Positions 33,619 to 41,266 of a DNA stretch of 64,000 nt are shown piece by piece (position 1 is the first letter of the stretch; every line of letters starts with the position of its first letter). The stretch is from Oxobacter pfennigii. Lineage in GTDB: Bacteria; Bacillota; Clostridia; Clostridiales; Oxobacteraceae. Under the pieces are notes generated by a model, which worked only from the letters and a program-made list of their open reading frames with translations, did no database searches and had not been told where the DNA came from. A program made the translations under genes and the position numbers. The stretch spans positions 62,001-126,000 of the forward strand of contig NZ_LKET01000014.1 of assembly GCF_001317355.1 (NCBI RefSeq). Reading direction: 5' to 3'.

Positions 33619-34713
33619 TTACTGCATAGCAGCAATTTTTTCTCTTAATGCTGCTTTTTTCTTGCAGACGGAACACTGTTTTTCATCCTCATTGCGTGGA
33701 ACAAATTCCTTATTACACGAAATGCAAGCAGACAAATTCATTTCTTTTTTCAAACTATAAATGCTTATATCATTCATTGGTACCTTTCCGGCACTTATTG
33801 ATTTCGCAGGGCAAATTGCTTCACAAATACCGCAGCTGTAACACTTGCCGGCATTATGATAAATCTTAAGTTTATTTTCTTCTTCGATAATTTTCCAGGC
33901 TCCTTCAGGACATGAAGCTTGGCATTTTCCGCAGCCAACACAGCTGCCGTCCACATCAAAAGAGCCAAAGAGCACGGCATCATCACAAGCTGCTTGTGCT
34001 ATCGTATCTTTTTCATTTTCCAAAGCTTTTAATAGAACTTTTCTTATGGATAAAAAATCGTGTTTATCACTGACGATAATATCTACGGCTTGTATAGCCA
34101 CATTGCTGGATTCTTTTCCTATAAAGGAAAACAATTCTCTTCTCGATACAATTGTTTCAGGTAATTCTTTTAATTCATTCTCATTGGCAATCATTTTATA
34201 TTTGGGTTTTAGGCCCATCAATTTTACAAACCCAGCTGCTTTATTGAGGGAGGATAAAATCAGTAACTCTTTATTACAGTTGACTTTGCAGTTTTTACAA
34301 TCGCTGATTATAAAATTAAAGACTTTGTCTTTGCATAAAATAAACAGAGCGGCCAGCAGTTCCGGATGCATTGCATTTAAACAGCTTATTTTCAATGTGC
34401 CTGGAATATTTGACTTGGAACAATAAAATACTATATTTTCCTTTTCCCTGATGGTACGTAAAATATTCTCCTCACCTAACCCTTTCAACAGTATCGCTTG
34501 TGTTGGGCAAGCAGCTTTGCAGACACCGCATTTATTGCATAGCTTCTCATCAAAGCTGACATTATCTTGAGTGAGCTTTACGGCCTTTTCCGAGCATACA
34601 TTTAAGCATTTACTGCAGCTATTTAATGACTTGTTTATATGAATGCATCTCTCCTTTTGTATCTCGGGGTAACTTTCTTCCAAGAATTTTTCAATTAAAA
34701 AGTCCATTATCAT
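33619..34713 (-). CDS. Multi-cluster ferredoxin-like protein
   Basis: A 364-residue cytoplasmic FeS protein. It has an N-terminal pair of cluster motifs (CSKCLNVCSEKAV and CNKCGVCKAACP), a middle domain of about 150 residues with further cysteines (SDCKNCKVNCN), then two more 4Fe-4S motifs (CVGCGKCQASCP and CYSCGICEAICP) and a C-terminal zinc-ribbon-like pair (ACISCNKEF...CSVCKKK). It resembles HdrA-free 4Fe-4S electron carriers found with AOR genes. It may take electrons from AOR to soluble ferredoxin, or help assemble the FeS subunit. It has no signal peptide. It is 160 bases downstream of the first AOR gene. Confidence 0.75.
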   Translation of the reverse strand: MIMDFLIEKFLEESYPEIQKERCIHINKSLNSCSKCLNVCSEKAVKLTQDNVSFDEKLCNKCGVCKAACPTQAILLKGLGEENILRTIREKENIVFYCSKSNIPGTLKISCLNAMHPELLAALFILCKDKVFNFIISDCKNCKVNCNKELLILSSLNKAAGFVKLMGLKPKYKMIANENELKELPETIVSRRELFSFIGKESSNVAIQAVDIIVSDKHDFLSIRKVLLKALENEKDTIAQAACDDAVLFGSFDVDGSCVGCGKCQASCPEGAWKIIEEENKLKIYHNAGKCYSCGICEAICPAKSISAGKVPMNDISIYSLKKEMNLSACISCNKEFVPRNEDEKQCSVCKKKAALREKIAAMQ

Positions 34714-34871
34714 AATAATCTCCCCCTCAATACAATTATAAAACTTATATGGTTTCGAAAGCTATATTATTTGATTAAATATGATTAATTTCCTTTGCTG
34801 TGTTTATATATAGAAGGGTTAGGGCTTAAAAGCCTTTAGCCCTCCTACATCAAACACATTTAAAATAATAA

Positions 34872-36977
34872 TTATGGGAGCAATTTGAGTGATTCCAACT
34901 GATCAGCTACATCCTTCATTCCTAATCTCTCAAGAGTAGCTCTTGTGGGTGCCCCAGTCTTTTCGTCCCAGCCATATTCTTTGTAAAGCATTGTAATAGC
35001 TGTTTCCATGTCTTTCCTATCTAGCTTTACAGTTCCCGGAGTATAAGCTTTCTTATCAGGATCTGCATCGAATACCCAATCAGGAATGACATCATGTTCT
35101 TTGCGTAAGTTTACAGTCCCCATCCTCTTTATAGTTTCACATCTTGCAAGAGTGGTTATTCTTTCACCTGCAAGGTCAAGTTCTGCCTCAGTAGTTTCTA
35201 TCCCCGTAGCAAGTGAGAAGAATTTGGCTTCAATCGCTGTATCTCCTCTGTAGTTTCTTGATTTTGAAGGGGAAACAGTCATAGGCCATGTATAGTTGCA
35301 TACTGTAATTGAGTCATGAAGATAGTTTCTGTCCATTGACCATTTTGCAAATTTTGCTTTGTATATATTCATCGGTGTATAATCATTAGGTTTATCCAAG
35401 GCGTCAGGTGAACCCCAAACTTCGCCGGCAACTTCTTTCAGGACTTCTATGGGAAGACCTGCGCCTATGAAGTTCATATGGGTATGTGAGTTTGCATCCC
35501 TGTTCTTAAATATCTGAATGAGGGTTCCGACATGAGAACCTGCTTCATTACTGTGATGTTTTGGGAATGCCATTTTTGACCAGATGTTGTTACCCTTGTA
35601 TGCCCAATAATCTTTACCTAAGTTCCATGCTTTATCCAGCCAGTATGGGCCGTCAGCCACATGATAGAATTCACCCTGCTTTAATGCTATTCTCTTATAG
35701 AATTCCAAAAGGAAGGCAGGATCACCTTTTTCCAACAGATCCCACGGAATGCTGTCATATTCTTCTTTCGGAAGTTTTTCTTTTAAAATACCGTGCTCAT
35801 AGACATATTTAAAGTCTCTTCCTAATTGAGCATAATTGCTCCAGATACCATAATCGTCTGCCAGCCTTGAACCCAAGCATTTAGTTATGAATGCGTCCAT
35901 GCCCTTTGAGTCTCCGTCTGCAGTACCCTTAATCATTATGCTAAGAGGTGACGAGTAGTTGATGCACGTACTTGTAGCATAGCCTGACAAGCCGTATTTT
36001 TCAAGCTCAGGAACCAACATATCGGAATGGCAGCGGATTGGGCAGGAATGACATCCATCCATTCTTATTGTTCTCTCCTCAGCTACAGGTCCTAAATCAA
36101 AGAAACCTTTTTGAGTACGAAGACCTACCCAGTTTGTATTTCCGGGAGGGCACTCCCCTGTTTCCACCGGAGGCTCCGCAGCTCCCCAGAACAAATCTTT
36201 TTGACCAGTCCAACGTGATCCGGGATCACTATATTCAGCCCAGGGCTGTGGTGTACTTGGAACGACATGCTGGTTGTTGGCGCCTACGATTTCTTTCATG
36301 AAATAATCATTAAGTTTTAGCCAATCTTCTGCTTTACCGTCAGCTATTGGAACTGCCTTTGTACCTTTGATTCCGATAGCTTTAAGCTTTTTAGAACCTA
36401 GTACGGCACCGTGTCCGCCGGCAGAATGGCTGTTTGAATTAACTATTGATGATAAATTAATTAAATTCTCACCTGCTTGTCCAATGGATGCAACACAAGC
36501 TTCTTTTCCCATTATTTTAGCTATTTCTGCTGATGTATCACGGGTTCCCTTGCCCCAAAGCCCTGAAGCATCTTCTATAGTGACCTTGTCATCTTCTATA
36601 CGGAGCCAAACAGGAGACTTTGATGCTCCTTCTATTACTATGGCATCATATCCCGCAAATTTCATCCAGGGCCCAAAATTTCCTCCCATGTGGCTGTCTG
36701 TGGCTGCATGATAAGGATTTGTAGGTGATAGTGAAACTATATTTGTTCTTCCGCTGCTTGGTACACCGGTTCCTGTAAAGGGTCCTACAGCTATAATCAG
36801 TTTATTTGCTTCGTCCAAAGCCTTTGTTCCTGCCGGAACTTCATCAAATAAAATCTTGTGACCAAAGCCTGAGCCCCCTATAAAATCTTTATATTTCATA
36901 GAGTCCTGGGTTGAAATACTTCCAGTGCTTAAATTTACTCTCAATAATTTACCAGTCCATCCGGTAATTTTAGCCAT
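34872..36977 (-). CDS. Aldehyde:ferredoxin oxidoreductase-family tungsten/molybdenum enzyme, copy 1
   Basis: A 701-residue enzyme of the AOR family, which oxidises aldehydes or related compounds at a tungsten (or molybdenum) bis-pyranopterin centre. It starts MAKITGWTGKLLRVNLSTG, the AOR N-terminal signature. GTGVPSSGRTNI and DSHMGGNFGPWMKFAG are part of the pterin-binding domain. The [4Fe-4S] cluster is held by C309, C312 and C316 (MDGCHSCPIRC), with a fourth Cys further on. It has no signal peptide. AGGAGG is before the ATG. It follows the FeS subunit gene and is almost the same as the copy at 41267. The substrate is unknown; the E. coli YdhV/YdhY pair is a comparable AOR plus FeS arrangement. 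Confidence 0.93.
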   Translation of the reverse strand: MAKITGWTGKLLRVNLSTGSISTQDSMKYKDFIGGSGFGHKILFDEVPAGTKALDEANKLIIAVGPFTGTGVPSSGRTNIVSLSPTNPYHAATDSHMGGNFGPWMKFAGYDAIVIEGASKSPVWLRIEDDKVTIEDASGLWGKGTRDTSAEIAKIMGKEACVASIGQAGENLINLSSIVNSNSHSAGGHGAVLGSKKLKAIGIKGTKAVPIADGKAEDWLKLNDYFMKEIVGANNQHVVPSTPQPWAEYSDPGSRWTGQKDLFWGAAEPPVETGECPPGNTNWVGLRTQKGFFDLGPVAEERTIRMDGCHSCPIRCHSDMLVPELEKYGLSGYATSTCINYSSPLSIMIKGTADGDSKGMDAFITKCLGSRLADDYGIWSNYAQLGRDFKYVYEHGILKEKLPKEEYDSIPWDLLEKGDPAFLLEFYKRIALKQGEFYHVADGPYWLDKAWNLGKDYWAYKGNNIWSKMAFPKHHSNEAGSHVGTLIQIFKNRDANSHTHMNFIGAGLPIEVLKEVAGEVWGSPDALDKPNDYTPMNIYKAKFAKWSMDRNYLHDSITVCNYTWPMTVSPSKSRNYRGDTAIEAKFFSLATGIETTEAELDLAGERITTLARCETIKRMGTVNLRKEHDVIPDWVFDADPDKKAYTPGTVKLDRKDMETAITMLYKEYGWDEKTGAPTRATLERLGMKDVADQLESLKLLP

Positions 36978-37057
36978 TGTTTTTCCTCCTATCTATAATC
37001 AATCTAATTATTAATTTAATCATTCACATTACCAGAATTAGTTTCTATTTATAGCCC

Positions 37058-37729
37058 TTAGGAAAGCTTGTATCCTTTTTTCTCAAGCCTTACTGTCACT
37101 TCTTTCCAAGGCATCATCTGTAATGCTCCTGTAGGACAATGTTCTGCACATGTACCGCATAAAATGCATTTTCCGGATTTTTCAGTTTCAGGATCTACTG
37201 TAGGCATGTTCCATGGACATGCATGTTCACAGGTACGGCAGCCTATGCATTTTTCTGTGTCGACTGTCCATGTACCTGTAGTTTCGCTGTAAGCTATAGC
37301 CTTTGCAGGACACTGTGCCATGCATTGAGGATCTTTGCACTGTCTGCATGCATCCTGAGTCATTAAGAAATTACCGTAATCACCTTCGCCGGTGGCGTAG
37401 TCAGCAGCCATTGTTAAACCATAATTGTAGTTTCTTGCAACTTTTATCCTTGAAATATAAGAGCTTGCCTTTCCATTATTCTTAATGGAGCAAACCATTT
37501 CACATTTTTGACATCCAACGCATCTGTTCCTTTGAGCTATAAGTATTCCTTTTGGAGTTACAGTTACGGTAGCAGGAGTATCGGAACCTTCGCCGGACTT
37601 TCCGCATCCCAATAAATTGAGGACGGAGGCTGTAACAGCCATAGTGGTTATACCCTTTCCGCTGATCTTTAAAAATTCTCTTCTGGTTCTTAACTTTTCA
37701 ATAAAACCTTGAATTTCCTTTTCTAACAT
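37058..37729 (-). CDS. Tat-exported 4Fe-4S lipoprotein, electron-transfer subunit of AOR copy 1
   Basis: A 223-residue ferredoxin-like subunit. The N-terminus has a twin-arginine motif (RTRREFLKISG, Arg16-Arg17), a hydrophobic helix and a lipobox LLGC at 39-42, so it should cross the membrane folded and be lipid-anchored outside. The rest has four 4Fe-4S motifs: RCVGCQKCEMVC, CRQCKDPQCMAQCP, KCIGCRTCEHACP and KCILCGTCAEHCP. It is 80 bases upstream of the AOR gene and has the same direction. Its partner AOR has no signal, so either the pair is exported together or the subunit acts alone. Tat genes lie in the same cluster. Confidence 0.88.
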   Translation of the reverse strand: MLEKEIQGFIEKLRTRREFLKISGKGITTMAVTASVLNLLGCGKSGEGSDTPATVTVTPKGILIAQRNRCVGCQKCEMVCSIKNNGKASSYISRIKVARNYNYGLTMAADYATGEGDYGNFLMTQDACRQCKDPQCMAQCPAKAIAYSETTGTWTVDTEKCIGCRTCEHACPWNMPTVDPETEKSGKCILCGTCAEHCPTGALQMMPWKEVTVRLEKKGYKLS

Positions 37730-38091
37730 GATGGCTCTCCCTTCTAAAATAAATTTGCTGTGAGGATTTTTTACTTTAGTATTGCTCTTTTATAATGTCT
37801 ATCTCCAGTGTTTATTCAACCCCCTTTCAAAAGGTTCAATAAAGAATTTACATATTCGAATATAAAATTACATGCAAAATAAATATTCAATAAAGAATTT
37901 ACATATAAAGGCACTAGATTACTTTAAAAGTTAGTGAAAAGTTAAACTTATCTATACATAATTGATGAAATACTCAGATATAATTCAAGTTGTATAAATC
38001 AATTTAAGCAAAAATGAGAAGTAAATTTATATTTAATTATTGATTTTATAAAAATGTTTTATAGTTCGTTAAATAACTAACTTAAATGGAG
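37730..38091. promoter_or_regulatory. Long leader/regulatory region of AOR operon 1
   Basis: AT-rich stretch upstream of the FeS gene with no gene. It holds a perfect 21-base direct repeat at 37835-37855 and 37886-37906 (51-base period, core CAATAAAGAATTTACAT), one close relative of which (44295-44312) lies in front of the second copy. It also holds an 18-base palindrome at 38064-38081 shared with copy 2. Confidence 0.6.
38064..38081. promoter_or_regulatory. Palindromic operator before AOR operon 1
   Basis: The arms GTTCGTTA and TAACTAAC are separated by AA and differ from a perfect palindrome at one base. Copy 2 has the perfect form at 44498-44515. The position relative to the terminator of the upstream gene is the same in both copies, so it is probably a site for a common regulator. 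Confidence 0.5.
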
Positions 38092-38131
38092 ATAAAAAAA
38101 TCTAAAAGCAATTGAATACAATCTACTTTTA
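38092..38131 (-). terminator. Weak terminator of the acidic repeat-protein gene
   Basis: On the minus strand TAAAAG and CTTTTA pair around an AT-rich loop and are followed by GATTTTTTTATC. It directly follows the acidic protein gene (end at 38135). A stronger version with a 9-bp stem lies at 44526-44570 in the duplicated region. Confidence 0.5.
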
Positions 38132-38134
38132 AAT

Positions 38135-38800
38135 TTATGGATTTTCACTCAGTCCAACCTCCAGCCATTCCGTCAATGAATCCGCATAAGCCTGGGACAT
38201 ATAATTCTCTGAAAAAAGATAAATCACATTGTTTGAAGCTCTGGATTCTTTAATATCCGCATACTCAGGCTTTGCCTTTATCTTAACTAAAATATCATCA
38301 ACTATTTCCTTGGAAAGATTAAAGGGGCTTTTTAGAAATACTCTGGGATTGGTAGGCCTGGGATATGTCTTTGAATCGAATCTTACGGTATCGGCAATCA
38401 ATTTGAACATGTCTTTTTCCTCTACCAAAACCATCATCTTTGCGTAGTTAATGACGATGAATTTATCGGAAAACAGATATATGGCTTGTGCACCTTTTAT
38501 AGTGTATATATCCTTGAATTCTTCCCGAAGCTTAAGCTCATCTATAGTGGAAAACACCTCATCAACCTCTAAAGAGAAGGGTTCATCCAACAAGTCTTCT
38601 GCACTTGTTATTTTGCATTCTTCTGATCTGTCTCTTATGAATTCGCCAATGAGGGTAATCTTATCTTTTTCAACTTCTTCCGTATCTTCACTTTCAGCTA
38701 CTTCAGCTTGTACTTCTTCAAGCTGTTCATCTATTTTATCTTCAGTTTGATTATTCGTTTCGCTACTTAAATTATTATTTGAATCAAATTCAATGCTCAT
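38135..38800 (-). CDS. Acidic protein with two 45-residue repeats, linked to AOR
   Basis: A 221-residue soluble protein of no recognised family. The first 45 residues are Glu/Asn/Thr-rich and probably disordered. Two similar blocks follow: residues 73-126 and 158-214. Each begins (E/S)PF(S/N)L, has a charged helix, then a strand IYLFS(D/E), at the same spacing (34 and 35 residues). A middle segment carries RFDSKTYPRPTNPRVFL. No cysteine or metal motif is apparent. AGGAGG-type site before the ATG. It lies 370 bases upstream of the FeS/AOR pair, pointing the same way. In the second AOR copy its terminator and upstream sequence are kept but the gene is gone. A dedicated assembly or chaperone role is a guess. 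Confidence 0.6.
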   Translation of the reverse strand: MSIEFDSNNNLSSETNNQTEDKIDEQLEEVQAEVAESEDTEEVEKDKITLIGEFIRDRSEECKITSAEDLLDEPFSLEVDEVFSTIDELKLREEFKDIYTIKGAQAIYLFSDKFIVINYAKMMVLVEEKDMFKLIADTVRFDSKTYPRPTNPRVFLKSPFNLSKEIVDDILVKIKAKPEYADIKESRASNNVIYLFSENYMSQAYADSLTEWLEVGLSENP

Positions 38801-38944
38801 TTTTACCCCCTCCTACTCTTTTAATGATGTATAGAAAACACCAAAATAAATTTCAGTCCCATTGAATCCAAGTTAAATATATCACATGCCATATTAATCG
38901 GTCAACATTTTTCTTAAATATAAAGGTAATGTGGGCTTTATTTA

Positions 38945-38972
38945 TTGTATAAATCCTGAAATATGATATAAT
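38945..38972 (+). promoter_or_regulatory. Promoter of the xdhC-like gene
   Basis: TTGTAT (38945-38950) and TATAAT (38967-38972) are 16 bases apart, about 80 bases before the xdhC-like ATG. The -35 box is imperfect. Confidence 0.5.
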
Positions 38973-39053
38973 TTAATCGTTGATTGATATTTAACTGTCA
39001 ATTATCAATTTATTATATGTTTTATCCTAAATATCAGATAGGCGGGGTCAAAT

Positions 39054-40121
39054 ATGTTTGAGAGCATTTATAAAAATCTATTATATAAATTGAAAGACGG
39101 AAATGAATGTGTGATACTGACTTATCTTGAACCAAAGATAGAAAAAAGAGGTGCAATTTTAGACAAGCTACTTATATCAAGACAAGACCTTGAAGATAAT
39201 TTGCATATGTTTTCCGAAGATATTAAAAGCGATATTTTAAAAGCTTTTTTAACAGGCAGTCCAATAACTTATTCAGATAACAAACAAACCATATTGATTG
39301 AACCATTCTTCCCAAGACCTAGACTGGTAATCTTGGGGGGAGGACATATTGCAAAACCACTTGTTGAGTTTGGCACAAAAGTAGGGTTTTCCGTTGTTGT
39401 ATCTGATGATAGGCCTACTTTTGCCAATACTGCAAGATTCCCCGAAGCTGAAGATGTCATATGCGAGAGCTTTGAGAGAGTATTTGATAAGCTTAGATTA
39501 AGGCAGACAGACTTTGTTGTAATTGTAACCAGAGGGCACAGGCACGACGGAATTTGCCTGCGTAAAACATTAAATTATTCGCCGGCATATGTTGGCATGA
39601 TCGGTTCAAAACGCAGGGTAAGAGAAATGATGCAGCAATTGGAAACCGAAGGATATTCAAGAGAAGTATTGGATAAAGTCAATTCACCCATAGGCCTAAG
39701 CATAGGTGCTGTTACTCCTGAAGAAATTGCAATTTCAATAATAGCACAAGTAATAAGTTATAGAAGAGCCATTGGAACAAATCTTAAAAATAAAGAAAAG
39801 TTTAATTGGCCGGAATTTGATACAGATGTAATCAGGGAGATATCAGAAGAGTCTTCTATGCCGAGAGCCCTTATAACCATAATTTCTTCCAAAGGCTCTG
39901 TGCCTCGGAAGGCAGGAGCTAAAATGATACTTTTTGCTGACGGCCGTTCTTTGGGAAGCATAGGCGGCGGCTGCAGCGAAGCCAATATATTGGTGCTATC
40001 CCGTGATATTATCGCCAACAAGGGTTATTCAATAGAATTTGTGGATATGACCGGCGAAGTAGCCGAAGATGAAGGCATGGTTTGCGGCGGTGTAATGGAT
40101 GTTTTAATAGAAGCTTTTTAA
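39054..40121 (+). CDS. XdhC/CoxI-family molybdenum-enzyme accessory protein with reversed domain order
   Basis: A 355-residue protein of the XdhC family, which binds and sulfurates molybdenum cofactor for hydroxylases. A Rossmann-like domain comes first (RLVILGGGHIAKPLVEF near residues 90-107, and RGHRHDGICLRKTL, GMIGSKRRV), and the XdhC/CoxI domain comes last (ISSKGSVPRKAGAKMIL, GGCSEANILVL, VCGGVMDVLIEAF). In most XdhC proteins the CoxI domain is N-terminal. No molybdenum hydroxylase gene is in the window, so it may act on the AOR cofactor or on a distant enzyme. A promoter precedes it. It is divergent from the acidic protein gene and separated by a terminator from the next gene. Confidence 0.85.
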   Translation: MFESIYKNLLYKLKDGNECVILTYLEPKIEKRGAILDKLLISRQDLEDNLHMFSEDIKSDILKAFLTGSPITYSDNKQTILIEPFFPRPRLVILGGGHIAKPLVEFGTKVGFSVVVSDDRPTFANTARFPEAEDVICESFERVFDKLRLRQTDFVVIVTRGHRHDGICLRKTLNYSPAYVGMIGSKRRVREMMQQLETEGYSREVLDKVNSPIGLSIGAVTPEEIAISIIAQVISYRRAIGTNLKNKEKFNWPEFDTDVIREISEESSMPRALITIISSKGSVPRKAGAKMILFADGRSLGSIGGGCSEANILVLSRDIIANKGYSIEFVDMTGEVAEDEGMVCGGVMDVLIEAF

Positions 40122-40136
40122 AGAAAAATTATTATT

Positions 40137-40167
40137 ATAAAAATCCTCCTGCGGGAGGAATTTTTAT
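40137..40167 (+). terminator. Terminator between xdhC-like gene and binding lipoprotein
   Basis: AAAATCCTCC pairs with GGAGGAATTTT around TGC (40139-40165, one bulge) and is followed by TATT. Part of the second arm is near the next gene's ribosome binding site. Confidence 0.65.
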
Positions 40168-40183
40168 TCCGGGAGTGTGTACC

Positions 40184-41200
40184 ATGAAAAGTATTTTTAA
40201 AATTGTTTATATAGTATTTTGCATTGTATTTACTTTTGTTTCTTTGTGCAGCTGCAACGCCAAAACTGGATTCAATGAAAATGCAGTTAAAATATCTGTC
40301 GCTGTCCCCCAAAGCCCGTCAAGTTACCCGCTTATGTATATGATAAAAAATAATTCAATGCAGGATTTTGCTGTCGAAACCCAGCTCATACCCTATTCAT
40401 CCAATGATGAGCTAAACCAAATGGCAGTATCAAATCAAGTACATTTTATGATAGCCCCCATCACAGAAGCCATCAAGATTTATAATAAGGGAGTAAACGT
40501 AAGGCTTCTTGGAGTTACTCTATGGGGTGCACCTTATGTTATAAGCAGCGACAAATTCCTCAATGATATACAGGATTTGAGGGATAAAGAAATTGCCGTA
40601 TCAAAAGAAGGCTGTCTTCCTGACCTTATATTAAGGCATATATTGATTGGAAACGGATTGAATCCAGATATTAATCTCAAGATAACATATATGAATGAAG
40701 CTGATATTTCAAACAAGCTCTCCGCCGGAGAAATTTTATATTCCGTCTCGGATGTAAATGACTCCGCTTCCATATTGACATATACAAATTATTATTATTT
40801 CAGAAAAGACGGATTTGATATAAAAAAACGACTATCCCTTGAGGAATATTGGTATAAACTGACCGGCAAACCCGGCAAAAAAATACCTATAGAAGCTCTG
40901 ATTGCAGTTGGTGATACAATAGAAAACGAAGAAATGGTAATGGAGTTTTTAAATAAATTTAGGGAAGGTACAAAATGGATAAACTCCAATACATCTGAGA
41001 TGAAACATATTGCTATTGAATATTTCCCGGAATATGAGGAACAGGAAATATTCGAATCTCTTGAATATGCAAATTTAAAGTTTGTATCCCCGAAAGAGAG
41101 TAAAAAGGACATAGAAGAGTTTTTTAATGAGCTTTTAAAAACAACGTCTATAGATATCATTAATGCTAAGCTTCCTGATGATAATTTTTATTATAAATAA
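40184..41200 (+). CDS. NMT1/TauA-like solute-binding lipoprotein without transporter partners
   Basis: A 338-residue binding lipoprotein. The frame is open from 40082, but GGGAG is seven bases before the ATG at 40184, and from there MKSIFKIVYIVFCIVF is a signal sequence with a lipobox FVSLCSC. The mature part resembles the NMT1/SsuA/TauA type 2 periplasmic fold: VAVPQSPSSYPLMYMIKNN at the start, QVHFMIAPITEAIKIYNKGVNVRLLGVTLWG, and RDKEIAVSKEGCLPDLILRHIL. No permease or ATPase gene is next to it. Its place between the two AOR operons suggests a small ligand of that system, perhaps an aldehyde precursor or sulfonate. This is inference. Confidence 0.75.
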   Translation: MKSIFKIVYIVFCIVFTFVSLCSCNAKTGFNENAVKISVAVPQSPSSYPLMYMIKNNSMQDFAVETQLIPYSSNDELNQMAVSNQVHFMIAPITEAIKIYNKGVNVRLLGVTLWGAPYVISSDKFLNDIQDLRDKEIAVSKEGCLPDLILRHILIGNGLNPDINLKITYMNEADISNKLSAGEILYSVSDVNDSASILTYTNYYYFRKDGFDIKKRLSLEEYWYKLTGKPGKKIPIEALIAVGDTIENEEMVMEFLNKFREGTKWINSNTSEMKHIAIEYFPEYEEQEIFESLEYANLKFVSPKESKKDIEEFFNELLKTTSIDIINAKLPDDNFYYK

Positions 41201-41202
41201 CA

Positions 41203-41241
41203 ATGAAAAGAGACCTGTCTAATTGACAGGTCTCTTTTCAT
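41203..41241. terminator. Bidirectional terminator between the lipoprotein and AOR copy 2
   Basis: A perfect 17-bp stem (ATGAAAAGAGACCTGTC at 41203-41219, complement at 41225-41241) with a 5-base loop and T-run in either direction. Confidence 0.9.
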
Positions 41242-41266
41242 ACTATTTAATACAGCAATTTATTTA

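Noticed and set aside
37835-37906. CRISPR-like repeat
   Set aside because: Only two copies of 21 bases with one 30-base spacer, no cas genes; it looks like a regulatory repeat.
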